64,000 nt of DNA from Rhizobiaceae bacterium (GTDB lineage Bacteria > Pseudomonadota > Alphaproteobacteria > Rhizobiales > Rhizobiaceae). The notes beneath the pieces were generated by a model. It searched no databases and was not told the DNA's origin. It worked only from the letters and a program-made list of their open reading frames with translations. The position numbers were made by a program, and so were the translations under genes. Within the stretch, counting starts at the first letter, position 1, and each line of letters starts with the position of its first letter. The stretch lies in NCBI GenBank assembly GCA_019635715.1, contig JAHBYY010000007.1:30055-94054 (forward strand). The letters run 5' to 3'. Shown one piece after another: positions 63,843 through 64,000 of this stretch.

Positions 63843-64000
63843 TCACCGCACGAACGTAACGAATTCCTCGAGCGGGGCGCGTTCGGTGCGGAAGCTGTTT
63901 TCGGGCTTCGACACGTCCTCGTAGCCGATCGCCATGCCGCAGGTGATGATCTCCTCGTCGGGAATGTCGAGCACCGGCCGGATCTGCTTGTGGTAGGGCG
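63843..64000 (-). CDS. Nitroreductase family protein (C-terminal part)
   Basis: The last 52 codons of a minus-strand gene that runs off the window. The sequence ITCGMAIGYED ... RAPLEEFVTFVR is the typical C-terminal end of NfnB/NitR-type FMN nitroreductases. The rest of the gene lies beyond base 64000. Confidence 0.8.
   Translation of the reverse strand, partial: PYHKQIRPVLDIPDEEIITCGMAIGYEDVSKPENSFRTERAPLEEFVTFVR

Noticed and set aside
1-64000. CRISPR arrays or rRNA genes
   Set aside because: No regularly spaced short direct repeats and no rRNA-like stretches were seen anywhere in the window.

Overview
The window looks like a chromosomal segment of a high-GC alphaproteobacterium, most likely Hyphomicrobiales (Rhizobiales) close to Mesorhizobium/Phyllobacteriaceae. 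The reasons are three parts of the CtrA cell-cycle circuit (sciP beside mnmA, ctrA beside a FliJ-like gene, chpT beside a receiver protein), an EipA/DUF1134 envelope gene, many ribose-type ABC importers, and intergenic palindromic repeats of a rhizobial type. The genus is inferred, not proven.

Layout. 1-5119: end of the Kdp potassium system (kdpB partial, kdpC, kdpD, kdpE). 5238-6539: a purine-type NCS2 permease. 6628-12003: a complete beta-hydroxyaspartate cycle locus, bhcABCD with divergent bhcR, which turns two glyoxylate into oxaloacetate without losing carbon. 12206-21252: an apparent carbohydrate or amino-sugar module (M20 amidohydrolase, PfkB kinase, SDR, ribose-type ABC importer, NagB-like protein, DeoR regulator). 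21657-35996: a second catabolic region with an ABC importer whose ATPase and permease are fused, a beta-hydroxyacid dehydrogenase, an FmdB-like zinc ribbon, an amidohydrolase, a CMD protein, a flavin reductase, a LysR regulator, a luciferase-like monooxygenase, an alpha/beta hydrolase, an SDR and a MetE-like transferase. A ~300-bp MITE sits inside its operon. 36292-37538: a CobW GTPase with a small Cys protein. 37824-39125: a small low-GC insertion carrying a ClpP-like protease, bounded by a 12-bp direct repeat that is the 3' end of tRNA-Met. 39529-64000: mostly core genes: mnmA, the cell-cycle and envelope genes, an rRNA methyltransferase, a glutathionyl-hydroquinone reductase whose C-terminus comes from a repeat, leuA behind a leucine-rich leader peptide and hairpin, an AbrB-type transporter, a MarR-controlled BNR/MoaD pair, and the end of a nitroreductase.

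How the genes work together. The bhc locus is a self-contained assimilation cycle under a glyoxylate-responsive IclR regulator. The two flanking catabolic regions each join an importer, enzymes and a local regulator, and each has repeated palindromic or direct-repeat motifs at its promoters that suggest one regulator serves several transcripts. Their substrates cannot be read from sequence. The second has the parts list of a Rut-like flavin monooxygenase route but is not the Rut pathway. The most unusual features are the tRNA-bounded one-gene island, the MITE whose removal rebuilds a tight operon junction, the leuA leader, and the nested AT-rich inverted repeats between bhcA and bhcR.
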